From the NCBI GenBank assembly GCA_037176725.1, contig JAZBRS010000049.1, forward strand, positions 16,138,001 to 16,202,000: a DNA stretch of 64,000 nt. The letters are read 5' to 3'. Positions 1-11,362 of the stretch are shown here, piece after piece; position 1 is the stretch's first letter; every line of letters starts with the position of its first letter. Below the pieces are notes generated by a model. It did not search any database, had not been told where the DNA came from, and saw only the letters and a program-made list of their open reading frames with translations. The position numbers were made by a program, and so were the translations under genes. The DNA comes from Posidonia oceanica (Eukaryota > Streptophyta > Magnoliopsida > Alismatales > Posidoniaceae).

Positions 1-3000
1 CACTTCCTTTCTTCCACTTGCAACTCCTTCCCCTTCTCCTCTTCACCCTTCCAATTCTAGAGAAAAGAGAGGCCAAGAAGAGAGTGTCGGAGAGTCCTCC
101 TTGGCATCCCGGAGAGAGACCTCCATTCCAGAGCCTTCCCCACCCAGATTCTTCACCTTTTCCTTCTGAATTCCGCAGCCAACCATCCTCTTCTTTTTCC
201 AGCAATCCAACACCACTCCAAGCCTTCTAACTTCTCTCAATTGTCCCCCCAAACTCACCCAGCAACCCTGCAATATCACTTCATCACTTCACGGCCATTC
301 CACCACCCAAATCACTTCATGATCCCCTGATTCTCCACCTGCAACCCAACACCAGCTCACTTCACAATTCCCTTCACTCCAGCCCGCAACTTCCTTCCAA
401 ACTTCATCCAGATAATCACCAGACCCCCACCTTCCTAAAACACCAAACTTCTAGCCCGGCCATCCCCCACAGACTGCAAACTCCACTACAAACACCTGCA
501 TCAACCACTGACCAGAAATCCGATCAACTCCTAAATCCTCTCCACAGCCTCCAGAACAGCAATCCAATCACCCAGAATCACTCCCCGAACCTCCAGCAAT
601 CTTCCAGAGCAACCCATCCAGCCTGAGGAGCAGCAAACACCCTCCCCGGCCTCCGGCTGTCACCTGTGAACCCAAATCGGCCGAATCTTCTGCTGAGCTG
701 CGAAGCTTGCGTCCAGACATCTCGGAAGCTCCGGAGGAACGTTCTGAAGCCGCTCCAGCCCTCGCGAGCAGCCGACAGCACCCGCAGCGACCGGACGACC
801 TCCGCCGGCCACCTCTGGAACCACTGACGTCGGGAGGACATCTCAGACGCGGACTCAGGTACATTTTGCTTCCCTTAGCTTCCTCTTCCTTCCCTCTTGC
901 TTCTCCAGCCTTTAGATTAGGATTTCCGGTCTTCCTACTCCGAGTCAAGCTCCGGTCAGACCGTCTTCTCCGGCGACGTTCTCCGGACGTCACGACGCTC
1001 CAGCCAGCGGAACTCGACCCCGGCGATCCCCCCAGCTCCGCACGGACGTCAGGAGGCTCCTCCTGTCTTCAGAATGCAGCTTCGCTGCGTCGAACGGCCG
1101 GACCAAGCCCCTGAGCCTCTGCAGAGCTCCGGCGAGCGCTCCGGTGCGTTCCAGGCCCTGTCGTCCTCTGCCGATCGTCGCCCTGCCTCCGTCAGCTCCG
1201 GGAGCACCGCCTCCGCCGGTCTGCACGTCTCCAAGCCCCCTGTGTCGGCGTTCATGGGCGCTGGCAGCTTGCTGCTACAGTGCCCATGGCGCCGGAGTTT
1301 TTACTGTTCCTTTATTTTTCTCTAGCTAAAGTTTTCTGGTGAATATTGCATATCTGGCTTGAGTTTTCTTTATTTTGCGTTCCGGTCCTTATTTAATTAA
1401 ATCTGCTGTTTTCTGTGTTAAAACCATACTAAATTGCGTGAACTGTTTGTGTTTGCCTGTATTTGCATGATAGTCCATTTACTGTGCATTCATTCAGTAG
1501 AAAATTAGATTTCAGCCCTCCTGTTTTTGATTTTTGCATTTTAGTCCTGCAGTAGTTTATTTAAATTTAATGCTGTAACTTTGCCATATTGCATTGCATT
1601 CTAGGTCCCTGCATGTTTCTGTTTTTGCATATAGGTCCATGCACTGTAGTAACTTAGGTTTCATTTTTAACTTTTGCATACTGCATTGCACTTTTGCCCC
1701 TCTGTTTTTTCATTTTTGCATATAGGTCCTTTTTAAATGCACAGTAATCATTTTGCATGCATTTTAGCTTATTGCATTGCATTTTCAACCCTGCATTTTC
1801 AAAAAATTGCATATCAGTCCATGGTTAGTGATTTCAGAGCATATTTTGCATATAAAATTGCATATTTGACCCCTGCATGATTTGAAAATCACACATAGGT
1901 CCTTGCATCTTTTGAAAAATCATGTGAAAAGACCATTTTGCCCCTAGGTTGCATCCTAGCTCCTATACTTACCAAATTGCATATAGACCCTCCACTAGTA
2001 TTCTCAGACTCCCCAGAACCCTGTTTTCTGGAAAATTTGCATTTTAGACCCCAGTTTTTCCAAAATTGCATTCAGACCTCTTTCTGCTTTCAAAACCTCT
2101 TTTAAAGCATACCCTCTTTTCAAAACAGCTTTCTGAGCCTAGTTTTTTGCAAAATGGACCCCTGCCCTTTCCTATTTTCAAAATCCTTTCCTGTGGACCC
2201 CTGTTTTCTGGAAAATTTGCATTTTCAGCCCCTTTCTCTTTCAAAATGCTTTCTGAAATCCTGGCTTTTCCCAGTTTCTTCTCTTTGCTTTTTCTTGCTT
2301 TCGCATGCATCCTGCATTCATTTAGTCTTGCATTTTAGCATCTTCTTGCACGCACTGAGTACTTTCAGCTCCCCTTCACCTGGGAGGACCTTTTTGCACA
2401 CCCCTAGGACCTCCTGAGCACCTAGATCTGTTCTTCTCCCCTGTTCTGGCCCTTCTGCCTTGAAGCGGCGATATCTTCCAATCTGGCCGTTGGATCTTCT
2501 CAAGTAAGCTGCCCAGGCGACCGCAGCAAAGCGCTCTTCAGCATGGACCAGACAGATTTCAGATCAGGCTCTCGGATTTCCAGGTATGTCCTCTTGAACC
2601 CCTGCATTGCATTTGCATCCCATTTGCACAGTTTTCCTTGTTTTCGCTTTCTGTCTCTTTGAGCATGTAGATTAGGGCCTCCCCTTTCTGATTGTATCTC
2701 CAAACCCTCGTTTCGCGTATCCCTGTGTGTTTTGTGTTGTGTTTTCCCTAGATTTATCACTTAACATGACCTTCTTCCCGCTTTTCCACGATCCGATCGC
2801 ATCGCGAGCTTTGGGCAGCGTGCGAGACACACCGTGGAACGGTTCAGTCGGAAACAGTCACGAAGAGGCGGTAATCCCTCCGTTTGCACACTCTCCCCTC
2901 TGTAGGTCTTCACACCTGCTCTGAGTGGTCCTAAACGATGTCTGTTCTTGCACACGCATTGTTTTGCCTCCCCTTTTGCTCCTTCTGGTGTTTTCCCTGC

Positions 3001-3985
3001 ATTCTTGCATTCGCATAGTTCGTTCGAGGTTTTGCTTCGCTGTTTTGGCACCGTTCCGCGTGCCCGTTCTTGTTTTGGCACCGTTTTGCGTGCCTGCTTT
3101 GCTTTTGCACCGTTCTGCGCGCTCACCTTCCTTTTTGGCACAGTTCTGTGTGCCTGCTATCGTCTTTTGCACCGTTTTGCGTGCCATTCTGTTTTCTCGT
3201 CCCATTTTGCGTGCTTTTCTGCTTTCTTGTCTCGTTTTGCATGCTGCCTTGCTTTTTCGCTCGTTTTGCGTGCTGATTTCGTTCTTTTGCACCGTTTCAC
3301 GTGCCTTGCTCTTTTCTCGTCTAGTTTTGCGTGTTTTATGCTATTTTCCCTTGCATGCCGACTGCATTGCATGGTTTCCTCGTCGTTTTGCTTTCTCGCC
3401 TGCATTTGCATATAGGGCTGTGATGCTTACTGCCTGGAGTTCTCACGAGCTAGTTTCCGCCTGGTTCGGAACACAGACAGCGTAGCTGAGCACTTAGAGA
3501 GCACGTTTACTTCCTTGCTTTGCTTTTTCCCACTAGAGCACACCTTGAGCATCCATTTAGGCATTTATAGGCACATAGGCATTCAATCCTGCATTTTCCT
3601 GCGTATGCGAGCGTAAGCCCAGAAAGACCGATTCTCGGGCGTGTCGGGGGTGCCTAACACCTTCCCCGCGCGTAACAGGAGTCCTTACCCTCTCTTGGCC
3701 CGCAATGACCATACTGCCATTATCCTAGGCTAGAGTCATCTCATTTGCATGTATTTGCATTTGTTTCCTTTGCATTGCTTTGCTTTGCATTTCTTGCTTG
3801 GTTTTGCGTGTTAATTCACGCATTTCCCCCGGTTTTCCTTGTCTCCCGTCAATAGATATGGTGGCGACTTTGATTTGTCTTATCTTTCTCTTTTCTCCTC
3901 GATTTCAAGTGTTTTCGAGTCGAGCCCCTTCCTCGGATCCAATCGCCGCTAGATAGCGAGCCTGATTCCGATCGGGATCGCTACA
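1..3985 (+). repeat. 5' LTR of element A, truncated by the window start
   Basis: This is the same sequence as 19686-23670. It starts inside the C-rich transcribed leader and ends at ...gatcgctaca just before the PBS. It has no coding potential. Bases 1-1320 are C-rich and exon-like; 1330-2300 are T-rich with the recurring phrase TGCAT(A/T)TAGGTCC; 2440-2590 form a block shared with the other LTR families; 3030-3340 are imperfect ~40-bp repeats built on ttttgcgtgcc; 3410-3985 hold blocks conserved in all LTRs here. The terminus contains a near-palindrome, gattccgatcgggatc (3964-3979). Short ORFs here are chance frames in repetitive sequence. Confidence 0.93.
3616..3712 (+). other. LTR block conserved in all three LTR families
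   Basis: The core GGGGTGCCTAACACCTTCCC is followed by CGCGTAACAGGAGTCC and ends gcaatgacc. It recurs at 23301-23397 (A 3' LTR), 32027-32124 (C), 41382-41479 and 62843-62940 (B). LTR C is otherwise so diverged from A and B that most of it cannot be aligned by eye, so the block stands out. Similar CTAA(C/T)ACCTTCC phrases are known near the 3' end of Tat/Ogre LTRs. Its role (RNA structure, R/U5 signal or polyadenylation region) is not shown by the sequence. Confidence 0.7.
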
Positions 3986-4147
3986 GTGGCGACTCTGCTG
4001 GGGATTAGACTAGACTCCGGCTTTCGTTCCTGGCTTTTCGCTCGTTTGTTTTGCAGCTTTGTCTGCCTTGTGTGCCTTCTTCGCCTGTTTTGCTTGCTTT
4101 TCTGTGCAAACTCCTAGCGAGTCGCTTCGTAGCTACTTTGCTTAGGT
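3986..4147 (+). repeat. ~142-bp PBS-containing unit with tRNA-3'-end-like tail (element A)
   Basis: The unit begins with the PBS (3987) and ends with CTCCTAGCGAGTCGC (4111-4125). A second, degenerate PBS-like sequence, tagctactttgcttaggt (4130-4147), starts 143 bases after the first. The GAGTCGC in the tail is complementary to the GCGACTC of the PBS. Element B has three such units. The arrangement is seen directly; any effect on primer use is inference. Confidence 0.6.
3987..4004 (+). other. Primer binding site of element A
   Basis: TGGCGACTCTGCTGGGGA lies one base after the LTR end, the usual place for a minus-strand PBS. It is complementary to a tRNA 3' end reading ...AGAGTCGCCA. Tat/Ogre elements commonly use a tRNA-Arg type primer; that identity is from family knowledge and was not checked. 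The PBS of B at 41756 is identical. Confidence 0.88.
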
Positions 4148-5292
4148 TTTGCACCCCTTTTGTCTCGGTTTGCGCTTTCCTTTGCCTGGCTTTGCTCCTT
4201 TGCCTGTTTATTTACTTACTGTCTTGCTTGTGCCCTTATTTCCTTTACAGTCGGCTTACTTTTATCTTACTTTATCTTACTTGCTCGTTATTGCTTCAAT
4301 TCTTGCGCATTGCATGTCTACATACTTTGTTTGGCTAAAATACATGCTTTTTGGATGTTGAATGCTTCTTTTACACCTTTGCTATGTCACTACGCACGCA
4401 CATGCCTTGCATACATGCCTTTTGACTTGATGAATGTTTCTTTTTCACCATCATATTCACAAACACTCGCACATGCCATGCACTTGCCTTTTGTTGTGTT
4501 GTATGATTGTTTGCCTACCATGCTTGACTGATTTTCTTCCCTTTTGCACTTGCCATACTTAGGATAGTAGAGACTTGTTTGCTTCCCCCATGGTTAACTA
4601 AAAAATGCAAGTAAAAAGAACTTCTAGGGGCAACTAGAGACTACAAACAATCCTTTACTCCCTCAGGTTAATAAAATGTGCAAGATAAAAAACTCTAATC
4701 ATTTTGCATAAGCATCATATAGGGCATGCATTCTTCTCCTCTGAGTCCACCTACTAGTCTGCGAAGGACGGTTCCGGCCTCTTATTCCACTGCTTTGGGC
4801 GTGGCATAAGTTGGTCGTGTCGGTGTTAGTAGAGGGTACCACCCACGCTTTGGCGGGGTAGAGGCCACCAACGCACCACCCAATCATTACCCGAGCTTTG
4901 GGCCGGGAGTTAGACAGGGGACCTACTTTTTCTGACCTGAGTCGGTGACCCGTACATCCAGGGATACCCGGAGTAGATAGCCTTGCTAGGAAACACTAGT
5001 TAGGTAAGGGGGGCATACTAGAAAGCATGCACATCATTCATGCCACTTAAACTAACTCATTTGCATTCATCTTTTAATTTCTAACCCTAATTTCCTTCTG
5101 TTGTGTCAGCGTGATCGGTAAGCGAGTTTCCCTTTGCCAGAGCTCGAGTATCGACCCTCGTTGACGCCCTTTTGCGACTTAGTTCACGATCATTCCCCTT
5201 CCGAGCTATTCGCACTTGCGACGATAGCTCCTCTTAGGAAGCACCGCTTGAATACTCGTCGCAGCCTTGTTCTTACACGCGCTAGGTCAGCG
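4148..5292 (+). other. Untranslated leader of element A between PBS and gag
   Basis: About 1.1 kb without a supportable gene. It is T-rich with short cysteine/leucine-rich open frames typical of low-complexity DNA. It aligns with 42057-43259 of element B. Ogre elements of legumes carry an extra ORF1 between PBS and gag; no such ORF is visible in either copy. From about 5134 the gag frame is open upstream of the chosen ATG at 5293, but B conserves the protein from MAQYV onward, so the start is put at that ATG. Confidence 0.6.
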
Positions 5293-8200
5293 ATGGCCCA
5301 GTACGTTAGTGAGCCTTCCTTTACTCCTGTCACGGAGGGTGTTTCCGTTCTGGCCCCTCCGGTTGCTCTTTCTGTCCCCCTTGTTCCCCCTCCGACGCCA
5401 GGGTTTCCTCCTCTAACGTCTCTAGGTTCTTAGTACGCCCCGAGACAGTGGCAAGCCTCCCTTCCTCCGGATCCGGTCGCCGAGTCTATCTTGACGGCCG
5501 TTACTCGCGCTCCGGAGACGCCACTGCCCCCTCCGTCCCAGGGATACGTCGCTTTCGACATCCCTTCCACCGTCGCTGCGACCTTTGCTGTAGAATCTTT
5601 CCCTCCCGGACAGTCTGTGTCCGTGCCACTTGTTTCTCAGCCTTCGCCGGCACTGCACTTCAGCGTCCCCGCTGGCGAGACGCCCGAAGCGCAGTACCAG
5701 CACCTGATGGAGCTTGCCCAGAGACTGCAGGGCATGGCTCTATCAGTTCGTCCTTCCTCTATTCATGTCGTTCCTGAGGTTCCTCTGAGGCCAGTTCCTG
5801 CATTTCATGCATCAACCTCTGCACCTCCGCCTCGACCATCGTCTCAACTACTCACGGTTCCGACGATGGGGGCTCGGTTACCGCCTCCCGCTGTACAACA
5901 CTAAGCACAGCATGCTCCACTTCCCTCTAGTGGTCAGTCCTTTGGACCAGCTGGAGCCCAGTACCCCACTGGCTCGCTGTCTGGCACTCCGCCTGTACAG
6001 CAACTGGTGCTCCGTCATCCTACCCCTATCACAGCACAGCATGGCATTTATTCTTCTCCTCTTCATCAGGTCCAGCATCCTGCATACACTCCTGCATACA
6101 CAGTCCCCCAGCATGGATACGCCGGCCATCCCGTTGCTCCACCAGGCGACGCTATGGTAGATCCGGAGGAGCACTTAGGTGCGACCCATTCGGCGTATGT
6201 GCTCGCTACCCCTGCTGATCCCTCTCCTACAGCAGCAATCCCAGACCCCATCAATAACCGGATGGACGTCTTGGAGAAGGCACTACGACTAGTGCAGGGT
6301 ACTGAGCACCAGACCTACCAATTTCGGGACCTCTGCTGCTTTCCAGAGGCGGTACTCCCTCCGAAGTTCAAAATCCTAGACTTCGAGAAGTATAATGGTA
6401 GGGGCTGCCCCGTAGCACACCTGAAGGCGTATTGCGGTGATCTCGCTCAGCTTCAGGCCGACGAGAGGTTGCTGATCCGCTTGTTCCAGAAGAGTTTGAC
6501 CAGACCGGCACTCAAGTGGTTTACATCACTTGATATGTCAGCCATCAAGACTTGGAACGACCTCAGTCAGGCGTTCCTGGAGCAGTACTCCTTCAACCTC
6601 GATCTTGTCCCAAAGAGGGCGGACTTGATCGCCATCAAGCAGAACTCTGGCGAGCCGTTTGGGGAGTACGTCGGCCGCTGGCGCGCTCTTGCCTCTCAAG
6701 TTCGAGATAGACCCTCTGACGAGGAATCTATCGAGATCGTTATCAAAGGGGCGCAGCCGTCTCTCGGAGCTCTGCTTAGCATCCAACCAGTCACTACTTT
6801 TGCGGCACTCATCAGAGCTGGAGCGCGCGTGGAGAGTTCTTTATGGAGTGGCAACTTCCCGGCTCTCTCTGCGTTCGCTAAGCAGGCAGTGATAAGCAGC
6901 AACAGTGCCAACAGCAGCGCCTCCAACAACAACAACAGCGGCAGCAGCAACAACCGCCCGAAGAGGAAGGATTCGCCGAAACCCGCTGTTGCATTCGTCG
7001 ATTCTCCTGCTGTGCCTGTTCGCTTGCCGTCCCGGCCTGCCCCAGCTCAGATAGTGTACGCTCCTGCATCTAGGAATCCACATACACCGCACATCACTAC
7101 CACCGCTAGACCGGTCTATCCTGCCGCGCTGGTCCAGCAAGGCTCGCACCCGAGGCAAAGAAGACCACCCACCGAGAGGAGGAATTTCACCCCACTGGTG
7201 GAACCACTCACAGTCATCTTGCCGAAGGTGGCATCGCTCCTGAAGTTCCCGGAGGTTCGTCCGCCGCCAAGCCCTCTGCCGCAATGGTTTAGGCCGGACC
7301 TCTTCTGCAATTTCCATCGAAGTGTCGGGCATTCGACGGATAATTGCTTCTCCCTGCGGAACGCAATTCAGGACCTGATCGAATCGGGAACGATTGTGAT
7401 CGACACGCACGAGGCTTCCACTCAAGCACACACTCATGCATCTGCATCTCCAGCTGTTCCCCCGCATTCTGGCATCGTCCGCCAACCTTTACCGGAGCAC
7501 TCTTATCCGGGAAGGGCGGGAACCTCAGGCGTCCACTCTGTCTTTCCTTCCGGGCCCGCTACTTTTGTAGTAGACCCTTCCGATCTTATCTCTGACATCT
7601 CTGAGCCTTTCCCAGTCAGTCTCTATCTTGCGGCAGTTGCCGGCTCCGAGTCGGGAATCCATTTGATCCGACCGCGTGCTAGGCCGGAGCGCCCTCTCGC
7701 GCCCCCCATAGTGCTCCCTCAGGCTCAATCTCCTGTACACCTTTTGGCTAGAGCCCAGCCTAGTTCTCCCATCCACCTTTTAGGGCAGCCTCAGCTACAC
7801 CTTCTAGGCAGACCTCAACCTGCCCCAGCCTTCCCACCCCAACAACCATATCCCCTAGATAGACCTCAAAATCCTGTAGGTCCCCCTATAACCCCTCCTG
7901 TGCTCGCAGCACATGCTCCAGTCGTCATTGATTTGACCCTGGACACCCATCGTGTCCCATACAGCTACGCCACAGAAATGTGCGCGGAAGTAACGCGATC
8001 GGGGAGGGTTTATAGGCCCCCAGCACCGGCAACGAGGCCAACTCACCCTAGACCTGTTATGCCCCCACCCTCAAGCCAACCCATAGCAGATCCAACTCCA
8101 GATCAGCCTGTAGTTAGCCAGATCCCAACCCAGCCTGTAGTAACCCAGCTTCCTTCCACTACCCCCTTAGAACCTACTAGAACCACCCCTCCAGCTGCTA

Positions 8201-8394
8201 GGAGAAGCCAACCCAAAGCAGACCTAACCTCCCAGCTTAAGAAGGTCAAAGCCGACATCTCCATCTGGGATTTGATCCACACTTCTGCCGAACACCGCGA
8301 GGCTTTTCTTCGCGTGTTCCAAGCTGCTCGTGTGTCCCAGTCCATTGAGCCTTCTGCCTTGGAGAGCATGCTTGGGTTAATCGCGGAGCCCTAG
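5293..8394 (+). pseudogene. gag: gag of element A, interrupted by three in-frame stops
   Basis: Capsid/nucleocapsid polyprotein. The frame starts at the ATG at 5293 and stays in one frame to 8394, but is broken by TAG 5431, TAA 5902 and TAG 8392. The N-terminal third is Pro/Ser/Thr-rich. The retrotransposon gag domain spans about 6322-6836 (PPKFK...DFEKYNG, ALKWF, WNDLSQAFLEQY, GEPFGEYVGRWR), as in Tat-clade gag. A Pro-rich region follows, then a zinc knuckle C-x2-H-x4-H-x4-C (7306-7347), in which His replaces the second Cys, a pattern found in Tat gag. At the first and third stops element B has CAG, and at the second it has TTA. Gag and protease form one continuous frame in this family. The breaks make the copy unable to give full-length Gag without readthrough. 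Confidence 0.88.
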
Positions 8395-10462
8395 GTCATC
8401 TCTTTCACGAGTGATGAGCTGCCTCCGGCGGGGATTAATCACAACCAGCCCCTATTCGTCACGGTGCAGTTCAAAAGCTTCCGCATTCCCCTAACGCTGA
8501 TTGATAACGGGTCAGGCCTTAATGTCTGCCCCTTGCGTACAGCAACCAAGCTCGGATTCAAAGCCGAGGATATCACGCCAGCCGTGAAGGGAATGACTGC
8601 TTTTGACAACACTCACCATGACGCTCTAGGGATTCTGATTATCCCTCTGGCTATCGGTCCGGTCGTCTTCGACGTAGAATTCTATGTCGTCGACTTTAAG
8701 CCTAACTTCAATCTTCTGCTTGGGCGCCCTTGGCTCCACAAGCATCAGGTCCTTCCTTCGACCCTCCATCGAATGATAAAGTACCGTCGCAGCGACGATG
8801 TCATTGTCATCATGGCGGAGAACTTTGAGAAGGAGCGGATCGAAGTAGTCTCCCCTGTGTCTTCACAATCTATCCCGTTTGACCCCGAGACTTCTGAAGC
8901 CCTATATCGTGTTAATCGGTGCGAGCCGGTTAACTTCGTTCCTGATCTTGAACGTGTCAACTCCTTGGCCGTTCACAATAACCCCTTTCGAATGGTCGAG
9001 AATGTATGTCACAGGTGGGGTTACATAAAGGGTACGCCACTCGGGCGTCACGGCCAGGGGATCGCGGAGCCGATCGTAGCAGTGGAGCGAAGGAAATCTG
9101 AAGGCCTCGGCTACGAGCCCAAGACCAACGAAGATCACTGCTACCAGCTCAAGGACCATGCACCAGCCATTCCCAGAGACCTCACTAACTTTACCAGTGC
9201 AGGAATTCTGGGATCAACCGATTACCAAGTCACAGCACCGGCAGAGGATTGGGTGTGTATTGAGGACTACTACTCAGATGAGGAGCAGTCTGATGCAACA
9301 GAGGCAGTCCCAATCAACTCAGCAGAAACAGTGGTCAGAGCAGAGGCCCCACAGTCAATTTATTCAGCTCTCCCTCTGGCGGAAACAGCAGGCAACTCAG
9401 CAGGCCCTGTGGCAGATGCAAGTTCTCATCCTTTTGCAGCCACAACAGTTCTCCAAGAACAGTCAGCAGCAGTGCAGGAGTCAGAGACACTCCTCTTGGC
9501 AGAACCAAGCGTGCTACCAGCGGTCACAGACACATCAGTGCCACTGCCCCCATCTCTGGAGGGGCAGTCCATCAACTCAGTCAGCAGCGCGGCCCAGCCC
9601 GCCCCTTTAGCATCATTTTCAGGAATGCAGCTGGCGCAGTCCACTCCGCATTCTCCTGACAACCTGCAGCAGCTCTCATGGCAAGACCCCATGGCATCAG
9701 AGGCTGCGCTCCCTCAGTCACGGTCCGACACAAAAGGCCAACTGAGCACTACATTCTCCGGGCCCTTGAGCCCTCCAAAGAGCACCCCTGCTTATTCTCC
9801 AGCAGTGACCCTGGAAGCTTATTCATCAGTAGCACTGCTGGCCTGTCTATTTGGGCCTTCTACATCAGAACTGCCATCGGCGGACGCGCCCGTAAACCAG
9901 ATCATGCAGACTCCAAGGGCAGCAATCCGTCTTGCAGCCGGGCCAGTGCCGCAGGTCCCCGGCGCCTACTACGTCGACTCCCCCTCAGATGAAGAAGAAG
10001 GAGTGGCGATAGAAGCCCAGGTCGATTCTTGGATGTCTGACTTAGAGCTACTCTATCAAGAATAGATCAAGTCAATAGCAGAAGATCTGGCAGATCATCA
10101 AGCTGCAGAAAGAAAAGGGAAAGCCGTGGTCACAAACCCTCCTCTGCGAGAGGACCATGCCTCTATCATGGTCCTAGAAGACTCAGCAGCGCCGGACTCC
10201 CCTAGACCAGATGAGCTCATCACTCTTCAACCAGAAGGCGGGTCTAGGTGGTTTGTGCAACCCATGCCTCACCTGAGCAATGCATCGAGCGGCAGTGACC
10301 AGATCAGCCGCCAGTCCGGCATATCCTCCACGAGCACACTAGAAGACCCAGAGGGAGGAGCATCAGCAGTAGATGCAGCAGCAGCAGAGCAGAATGCCTC
10401 AGCAGTAAAGCAGTCAGCAGCCTCAGCAGCAGAACAGTCAGCAATTTCAGCAGCAGAATCAT
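8395..10462 (+). pseudogene. Protease region and linker of the element A polyprotein
   Basis: Continues the gag frame after the stop at 8392. The aspartic protease is recognised by PLTLIDNGSG, with the active-site triad as D-N-G at 8503-8511, and by LLLGRPWLHKHQ. DNG in place of DTG/DSG is usual in the Tat clade. Around 9016-9130 lies a glycine-rich stretch (GTPLGRHGQGI... GLGYEP) resembling a G-patch. After it comes an acidic, Ala/Ser/Gln-rich linker of low complexity, with a stop at 10063 where B has CAA. The frame runs into the deletion junction at 10463, so RT and both RNase H domains never follow. Confidence 0.85.
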
Positions 10463-10470
10463 CAAGGCCC
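10463..10470 (+). other. Deletion junction removing RT-RNase H-aRNH of element A
   Basis: The octamer caaggccc is shared by both breakpoints in element B (48456 and 51172). B carries 2716 bases between these sites that A lacks. The size is not a multiple of three, so the downstream integrase is in another frame. Microhomology suggests template switching during reverse transcription or end-joining. Confidence 0.88.
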
Positions 10471-11362
10471 CTCCACATCAGCTGCACAACATGTCTTCGC
10501 CATGGCCTTTCTCCACCTGGGGGATCGATGTCATTGGCGCCATCCACCCTGCTGCTTCAAATGGTCATCGCTACATTCTGGTAGCGGTCGATTACTTTAC
10601 CAAGTGGGTGGAAGCAGCCTCTTACAGAACAGTCACCGCTGTGGCAACAGAAAAATTTATCAGAAACAATATCGTTGCCCGATATGGGGTCCCGCACTCA
10701 GTCATCTCTGATAACGGCTCAAACTTCATTGCCAAAAGGATCGAAGAATACCTGCAAAGTCTCAAGATCAAGCACCATCGATCCTCGCCCTATCGGCCAC
10801 AGATGAACGGAGCTGTGGAGTCTGCAAACAAGAACATTGTCAAGATTCTGAAGAAAATGGCAGAAATCCACAAGGATTGGCACGACAAGCTCCCGTACGC
10901 GCTCTGGGCGTACAGGACATCAATCCGGACCTCTACAGGAGCCACCCCGTACTCTCTGGTGTATGGCATGGAAGCGGTGTTACCTGTTGAAGTGGAGATC
11001 CCCTCCTTGCGGATCCTGCGGGAAGCTGAGTTGGAAGAAGCAGAATGGGTCGAAGACCGCTGCGTCCAACTGAACCTGATTGATGAGCGCAGATTGCAAG
11101 CCATGCACAACGCTCACTGCTATCAGAAGCGAATGGCCAGAGCATTCTTGAAGAAGGTCCAGCCAGAAGCTTCCAGCCAGGGGACCTTGTCTTGCGCGCC
11201 ATTCATTTGCCTGACGGTCGAGGGAAATTCCGACCCAATTGGCATGGCCTCTTTGTGGTCAAGCGGATCTTTTCGGGAGGTGCTGTAACTCTTGAGGATA
11301 TGGACCGGGTCGAGCAGTCCGAGCCCGTCAACCTCTGCTATCTGAAGAAGTACTACCAGTAG
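10471..11362 (+). pseudogene. Integrase core and C-terminus of element A, lacking the zinc finger
   Basis: Ty3/Gypsy integrase catalytic core. The catalytic D,D-35-E residues are all present: Asp at 10527 (GIDVIG), Asp at 10710 (VISDNG), Glu at 10818 (NGAVES). The frame can be read from an ATG at 10491 and runs to about 11163. There a one-base loss relative to B (ccagccaga against ccagcccaga) shifts it, giving a premature end at 11288. The original C-terminus continues in another frame to TAG 11360-11362. The N-terminal HHCC zinc finger was removed with RT. Without a polymerase upstream and with a shifted tail, a working enzyme is unlikely. Confidence 0.88.

Noticed and set aside
2761..3485. 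Overlapping Cys/Phe/Leu-rich and Lys/Arg-rich ORFs in the LTR, with similar ones at 22446-23149, 40415-41261 and 61762-62734
   Set aside because: Low-complexity tttgcgtgcc repeats read in several frames on both strands; no domain, and frames differ between copies.
4699..4887. Short reverse-strand ORF in the gag leader
   Set aside because: 62 codons, no domain, frame not conserved in B.
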